NCBI GenBank assembly: GCA_022009935.1
Contig: CP091731.1
Span: 1,922,001-1,986,000, forward strand
Direction: 5' to 3'
From: Candidatus Melainabacteria bacterium
GTDB lineage: Bacteria; Cyanobacteriota; Vampirovibrionia; Gastranaerophilales; Gastranaerophilaceae
Length of the DNA stretch: 64,000 bases
The first letter of the stretch is position 1. Each line of letters opens with the position of its first letter. The notes under the pieces were generated by a model. It was not told where the DNA came from. It did not search any database and worked only from the letters and a program-made list of their open reading frames with translations. The translations under genes were made by a program, and so were the position numbers. This document shows, piece by piece, positions 58,817 through 64,000 of this stretch.

Positions 58817-61800
58817 TTATATTCCCTTGTTTCTTAATTCGTTATAAACATCTGCCAATAATAATTCTTTTATAAATTTAAGTTTATCTGCGTTTTCAAA
58901 TAAACCTTTAAAGAAGCTGTCGTTTTCTTCATAACGATTAATAGCAATATCGTTGAATTGTTTATCATAAAGTGTTTTAAATGCAGTTTTATCACCTGAT
59001 TTGGCAGAATTAGCCATTTGCTCATTCTTCATCATATCAGCTTTTAATTGTGCAAGAACTTTATCTTGTTCAGTAAAGGTTGTACCGAATTTCTTGTTGA
59101 ATTTATCAAGTATTTCAGACAGACTTCCCTTTTCTTTTTCTTCACTACCCGATCCGGCACCACCTTTTATTCCAGGAACAACACCTTCAGTTTTTTCTAA
59201 TGTTATATTACCTTCAGCTGTTTTTTGAAGTTTGTAATATTCAAGCAATAACGCATCTTCTAAATTAATTTTTTCAGAATTATTTTTAGGTAATAATTTA
59301 GTCAAGTATTTGGTAAAGACATATAGTTTTTTGATGTCTTTATCAAACATTCTGCATATTTGCGTGATGAAAGAATAAGACCTGTTAAACCCATGTATTA
59401 ATGACTTAAATTCGTCTTTTGTTTATCTTCTAATGCCTCATATCTTTCAATCGCAGGCTTTAATATCGGTGAAAGTATGCTTAATGTAGGAATCGTTTTT
59501 TGATAGAATTTCTTTGCAAATTCTTCAACTTCTCTTTCTTGATATATATGAAAATCGTCTAATTGTCGTTTAAGTGTATAAATCAAGTTTGGATCAGTTT
59601 CATCTTCAAGAACAGTTGCCTCATAGAACGGTTGAAATGCTCTTTGTATTTCTTCTTGTGTGTTAGCAAAGTCAAGAACAAAAGTATCTTCTTTGCCTCT
59701 TGTTGTTCTATTAAGTCTTGATAATGTTTGAACTGCTTTTACACTATTTAATTTTTTATCAACAAACATTGTATGAAGTAGTGGCTCGTCAAATCCGGTT
59801 TGATATTTTTCTGCAACAATAAGCATATCAAACTCATCATGGAAGTATTTTTTTGAGTTGGTTTTCCTTAATAACTTCACCGCCTTTTGTTTTATTGATT
59901 TTTTCTTCAGTCCACTCTTGTCCTTCATCTTCAAGACTTCCCGAAAATGCTACTAATACATCCAAATCAGTATAGTTATGTTCTTGTATGTATCTTCTGA
60001 ACTCAAATAAATATCTTACTGCGTGTAATCTTGATGCAGTAACTACCATAGCCTTTGCTTTGCCGTCTATTTTATTTTTGGTAACTTCTCTAAAGTGTTC
60101 AATTATAATCGCAGTTTTTGAGCAATATTATGAGGGTGTAAACTTTCAAATCTTGAAACGGCTCTTGCACCTTTCGCTTTATCATATTCTGGATCGCCTT
60201 CAATTTTCTTTGCTATTTTATAATATTGTCTATATGTCGTATAATTTTGAAGAACATCTAAAATAAACCCTTCTTCAATAGCCTGTCGCATTGAATAAAT
60301 ATGAAACGGTCTATATTTTCCGTTTTCTTGTTTTTCACCAAATAATTGTAATGTCTTATTTTTAGGTGTAGCAGTAAAAGCAAAGAAAGATATATTTTTG
60401 TGCATACCATGAGTTGACAATTCTTTTACCAAATTATCTTCGTAATCTTCCATTTTGCTTTCTTCTTCGGCTTCCTCTCTTGCGTATTGTTCTAGCACTT
60501 CTTCCGTATCACCTAATGCAACTTTTAATTTTTTAGCAGCCGTACCCGATTGAGAAGAATGTGCCTCATCTACAATTACTGCGTATCTTTTTCCTGTTGC
60601 TTGAACATCTTGATAGATGTATGGGAATTTCTGCAAAGTTGTAATAATAATTTTTGCACCGTCATTAAGAGCAGTCTTTAAACTTTCAGAGCCTTTTGTT
60701 ATTGGTCTTACAACTCCGTCAATATGGTCGAACTGATAAATTGTATCTTGTAATTGGCTATCAAGAATTTTTCTATCAGTAACAACGATAACAGAATTGA
60801 AGATAACTTCGTCATTTTTATCGTGTAAACTTTGTAATCTATGAGCAAGCCAAGCTATAGAGTTTGATTTTCCACTACCGGCACTATGTTGAATTAAGTA
60901 GTTTTTGCCACTACCGTTTTCTTTTACATCTTCCAATAATTTAGTTACGACATCTAATTGGTGATAACGAGGGAATATCATAGTTTCTTTTTTGCCTGTT
61001 ATCTTGCCGTCTTTGTCTTTTATATCTTCAACTTTAAGGTGCATATATTTTTGCAAGATTTCCATTAATGAATCTTTTTTCAAAACTCTTTTCCAAAGGT
61101 ATGAGGTTAAATAATCATCTTCTATCTGTGGGTTCCCTTTACCACCTACATTTCCTGCACCGTTTGAACCTTGATTGAATGGCAAGAAATATGTGCTTGT
61201 TCCCTGTAATCTTGTAGTCATATAAACGTCATACAAATCAACTGCAAAATGTACTAAAACTCTTTTGCTTAAATTCAAACATTTTGTCTTTTGTGGCTCT
61301 ATCGAATTTATATTGACTTATTGCGTTTGAAACATCTTGTCCGGTGAATTGATTTTTGAGTTCCATAGATACGACAAGGAATACCATTAAGCAAAAGAAC
61401 AATATCAATACTTCTTTCATCTAACAAAGAAAATTTCATTTGACGAGTGCAATGCAAAATGTTTTGAGAATATCTTTTGTTATGTTCGGGATTCATTCTT
61501 GTTTCGGGTTTAAAATAACATGGATAGAACTTTACACCTCTATCTTTAAAACCATGTCTTAAAACTTGCAACAAATTTGTAGCAGATACTTCTTCTTGAA
61601 ATCTTCTTAAAAGAGCCTGTTCGGGATTGTTAAGATAATTTCGTGTATGTTTTTCCCATTCGGTTGGTTGAGTAGTTTTTATAAAATTGATAAAGGTATC
61701 TTCATCTAACGCAGAAGCTCTGTTTAGATGTTCGGGAATCCCTTTTTCATAACCACCTTCTGTTATGAAATAATTCTCAATCGCTTCTTCAAAATTTCTT

Positions 61801-61823
61801 TCTTTTAATAAAGTATCTTGCAT
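58817..61823 (-). CDS. hsdR: Type I restriction enzyme R subunit HsdR (frameshifted)
   Basis: About 1000 residues. Nuclease region: IDIVLLLNGIPLVVSMELKNQFTGQ (D...ExK type). Motor: YHQLDVVTKLLEDV, Walker A QHSAGSGKSNSIAWL, VVTDRKILDSQLQ, motif II YAVIVDEAHSSQ, FFAFTATPKN, VAEKYQTGFDEP-like VAEKYQTGFDEPLLHTMFVDK, QTLSRLNRTTRG. The C-terminal HsdR domain contains a Gly/Glu-rich linker. It translocates DNA and cuts it together with HsdM and HsdS. Start ATG behind AGAGGAAT. Breaks are near 61375, 61260, 60110, 59880 and 59370. Confidence 0.9.
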
Positions 61824-61846
61824 AGTTTATTCCTCTATTTATAAAT

Positions 61847-62825
61847 TTATAATTCTCTCAATGCACCTTCAATCTCTCTTGCGGATATATCATCTGCTAA
61901 ATCTTTTGTGTTATTTTTTATGTATTTCAATATCTTCTACTAATAAACCAAAATTATTAAACAAATAGGATTTTGCAATATATTTTCCAACAGGAGTTAT
62001 GTATGTACCAGTAAAACCTAATTCTTCCCAATTCTGCGATAAATGTATGAAATCTTTTGATATAGCCTGTGTGTCATTATTTATAGATTCCATAATCTGT
62101 GGTAAATAACTATTTATTCCCCAACCTAAATGAGCATCTGAAATTGTTCTTGTTGATGATAAAAATTTCCCAACGTTCTTTGCATTAGATTTTTAAAATC
62201 AAGTAAGTTTACTATGATTATTTTATCAAATTCTTTTAATGCATCAACAGTATAATTTTTTAAAAAATTAGATTTCATTATATGTAAAAATGCTAATGCT
62301 TTAATATGATTAATATTAAGAATATCCATTTCTTGAATTGCTAATGACAAGATATTTGAATCTTCAGAATCAATATCCTCTCTGATTTTTTTAAATACTA
62401 AATCTGATAATATTTTTCTTTTATCTGTATCTGTAGTTTTATATGCAATTTCATTTGCTTTTTGCTATTGTATATAGCATTTCTGGATTTGATAATTTTT
62501 CATTTATCTGTTCTTGTGAAATATTATTATCAGTTAATAATTTTTGAACATCAATTCCTACTAAATTAACATTTTCGTTACCAACCGCTAATGCCTTTTT
62601 GATAGCCTCATCAACATTCATATTGGGAAGAAGTGCGATAACAAAATTTTGTTGCAATATTTGTTGTGAATTATCATTATTGTATGTTGTATTACCACCA
62701 ATTTGATTATGAATATTATCAGAGACTTTTAATTCACCTTTTATTTCGGTATTTATCTCATTATTAATATCTGCTTTTGCATTAATATTTGCCAATCCTG
62801 CTTGTATATTATTATTTTCTAACAC
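61847..62825 (-). CDS. Unknown protein between hsdS and hsdR (frameshifted)
   Basis: About 325 residues from a GTG start that adjoins the hsdS stop. Asn-rich N-terminus with INNEINTEIKGELK and IGGNTTYNNDNSQQILQQNFVIALLPNMNVDEAIKKALAVGNENVNLVG, then helical segments (ILSLAIQEMDILNINHIKALAFLHIM), a final GFTGTYITPVGKYIAKSYLF winged-helix-like strand, and ADDISAREIEGALREL. It recalls LPO_1073/Vpar_1526-type proteins seen near restriction loci, though weakly. Breaks are near 62457, 62150 and 61915. Confidence 0.5.
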
Positions 62826-64000
62826 TTACACGACCTTTCTTTTTCCTGTTACGCATTCGTAGATTAGAGATTTTTGTATTCGGTAAATTTCTTAATAACT
62901 TGTTCTTTATCAGCAATCGCTTTATCTATTTCAGAACATTTATTATCAAGATATTCTGCAATTTGTTGTTGTTCTGTTTTATTTGGCAAAACCATATAAA
63001 CTTTTTGTAATGAGTCTAATCCAACATTAGACTGGGTGTTTGAGTTTATATATTGTGAAACTTCTATTTTAAATGTATCTGAAATTAAGTAATAATATAA
63101 AAATTTACCAAATAATTTTTCTGAATTAGGTCTTATAGTAAGACAAGAATACGATACAAGAAAATCCTTTTGTATATCAACATAACAAACCGTTCCTATA
63201 GTAGCATATCTTGCGAAGATAACATCATCTAATACAGGGTGTATTTTTTTAGATAAATCTTTATAATCACTATCCGATATATGTTTGCAATTTTCAAAAT
63301 CAATTTTGCTTGCAATATCCTTCAAATCACCTGTCATAAGATACGAATATCCAGTATCTGTTGTATTAGGCATATAGTGGTCAATATCTGCTATTAAATT
63401 AATAGTTTTCTTTAATTTTCTCACTTCCCAATGTTGAGGGATTTTGCCTATCCATTCTATGCTACTATCTTTTAATGGAACGGATTTGTCTAAACCTTTT
63501 GTTACGGCTTCGGTAATTATTGACTGCTTGTACTCTTTTAACTTTTCAATAACCGACTTTTCCGTTTCAACAACCTTATCAATCTCCCCACACTTTTTAT
63601 CCAAATAATCCGCAATCTTTTGTTGTTCAACAACATCGGGACAGCATAACTTGAAAGATTTCATTGTTTCTTGGCTTATATTAGGTTGCCCCGCACCATA
63701 TGATAAAGTTAGAATATAATCCCGTGCTGAATATAAGACATAAAATAAATATTTATTATAAAGGGATTTACTACAAGACATAACACAACATGCTTGATTA
63801 GTTGTAGTAGGAAAAGTAATGATTCCTAATTTTCCTATTGTTGCACCATACATCGCAATTACCACAGAATTTTTATCAAACAATTTTAGAGCAGAACATT
63901 CCGTCATTGCAATATCGGTTACTGTTTTACCGATAATATTTACATAAGAATCTGTTAAATCCCCTGTATTTAGCCAAGGAATATCTCCATCATAGTAACT
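62826..64000 (-). CDS. hsdS: Type I restriction specificity subunit HsdS, 5' end outside window
   Basis: Two target-recognition halves, each closed by a conserved coiled-coil repeat: EQQKIADYLDKKCGEIDKVVETEKSVIEKLKEYKQSIITEAVTKG and EQQQIAEYLDNKCSEIDKAIADKEQVIKKFTEYK. TRD-typical GDLTDS, VVIAMYGATIGKLGI and VIFARYATIGTVCYV are present. The end reads KKSLIYECVTGKRKVV if the A5 run near 62870 is A6. It chooses the bipartite DNA site for methylation and cutting. hsdM is not in the window and should lie upstream, past 64000. Confidence 0.92.

Larger units (their letters stand above)
3070..64000 (+). mobile_element. Element B: Mu-like transposon with type I restriction cargo (left end in window)
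   Basis: The left part is recognised by copies of TGTATTAGTTCAATCAC at 3070, 3128 and 54138 and many copies of TTAGTTTGATA in both orientations. These lie upstream of an Mu-type transposase, AAA ATPase and third gene at 54444-57806. A Fic gene, hsdR, an unknown gene and hsdS follow, all on the opposite strand. The exact left terminus is uncertain: 3070 is proposed because it starts TGTA, like element A. The right end and hsdM lie outside the window. Element A interrupts this element at 3153/54001. Confidence 0.5.

Overview
**Organism.** The window is AT-rich, uses the standard code, and opens with a DJ-1-like gene, an intact groES-groEL operon and tRNA-Phe(GAA). The GroEL sequence and base composition suggest a gut bacterium of the Cyanobacteriota side branch (Gastranaerophilales/Melainabacteria type). 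That is an inference from sequence character only. Everything after about 3.07 kb is mobile DNA.

**Layout.** I read the mobile part as a three-level nest. (1) Element B begins at or near 3070, just after tRNA-Phe, and runs past the window end. It has Mu-like genes tnpA-tnpB-tnpC (54444-57806) and carries a type I restriction system (HsdS, HsdR), a Fic protein and an unknown gene. (2) Element A (3154-54000) is inserted in the left end of B. Its boundaries are well supported: TG...CA termini, an ATAGA 5-bp target duplication on both sides, and 3 left plus 2 inverted right copies of a terminal motif. A has its own tnpA-tnpB-tnpC (3799-7041) and carries an HNH nuclease, a type III restriction-modification system and an uncharacterised SNF2-helicase operon. 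(3) A complete Mu-like myophage, C (about 7334-41791), lies inside A.

**Phage C.** Early genes run rightward: HTH regulator, MuA, MuB, a small membrane protein, GemA/gp16, small genes and Mor. Late genes form two divergent arms from a control region at 31.2-31.5 kb. The left arm (minus strand) encodes a holin-like protein, terminase, tape measure, baseplate, four tandem collar-domain fibre genes and an amidase endolysin. The right arm (plus strand) encodes protease/scaffold, capsid, sheath, tube, portal, a C5 and an N6 DNA methyltransferase, gpF and gpG.

**RNA features.** Two type II hammerhead ribozymes bracket an early gene. A candidate type I toxin-antitoxin locus (24-residue hydrophobic peptide plus antisense RNA) lies between gpD and gpX. 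Three copies of an unexplained structured element separate minus-strand genes. A GC-rich structured segment lies between gp36 and gp37.

**Caveat.** Many genes are split by single-base indels, very often in homopolymers, and read as full-length family members once one base is changed. This looks more like uncorrected long-read sequence than decay, so I give full spans and note the breaks. Re-sequencing would decide.
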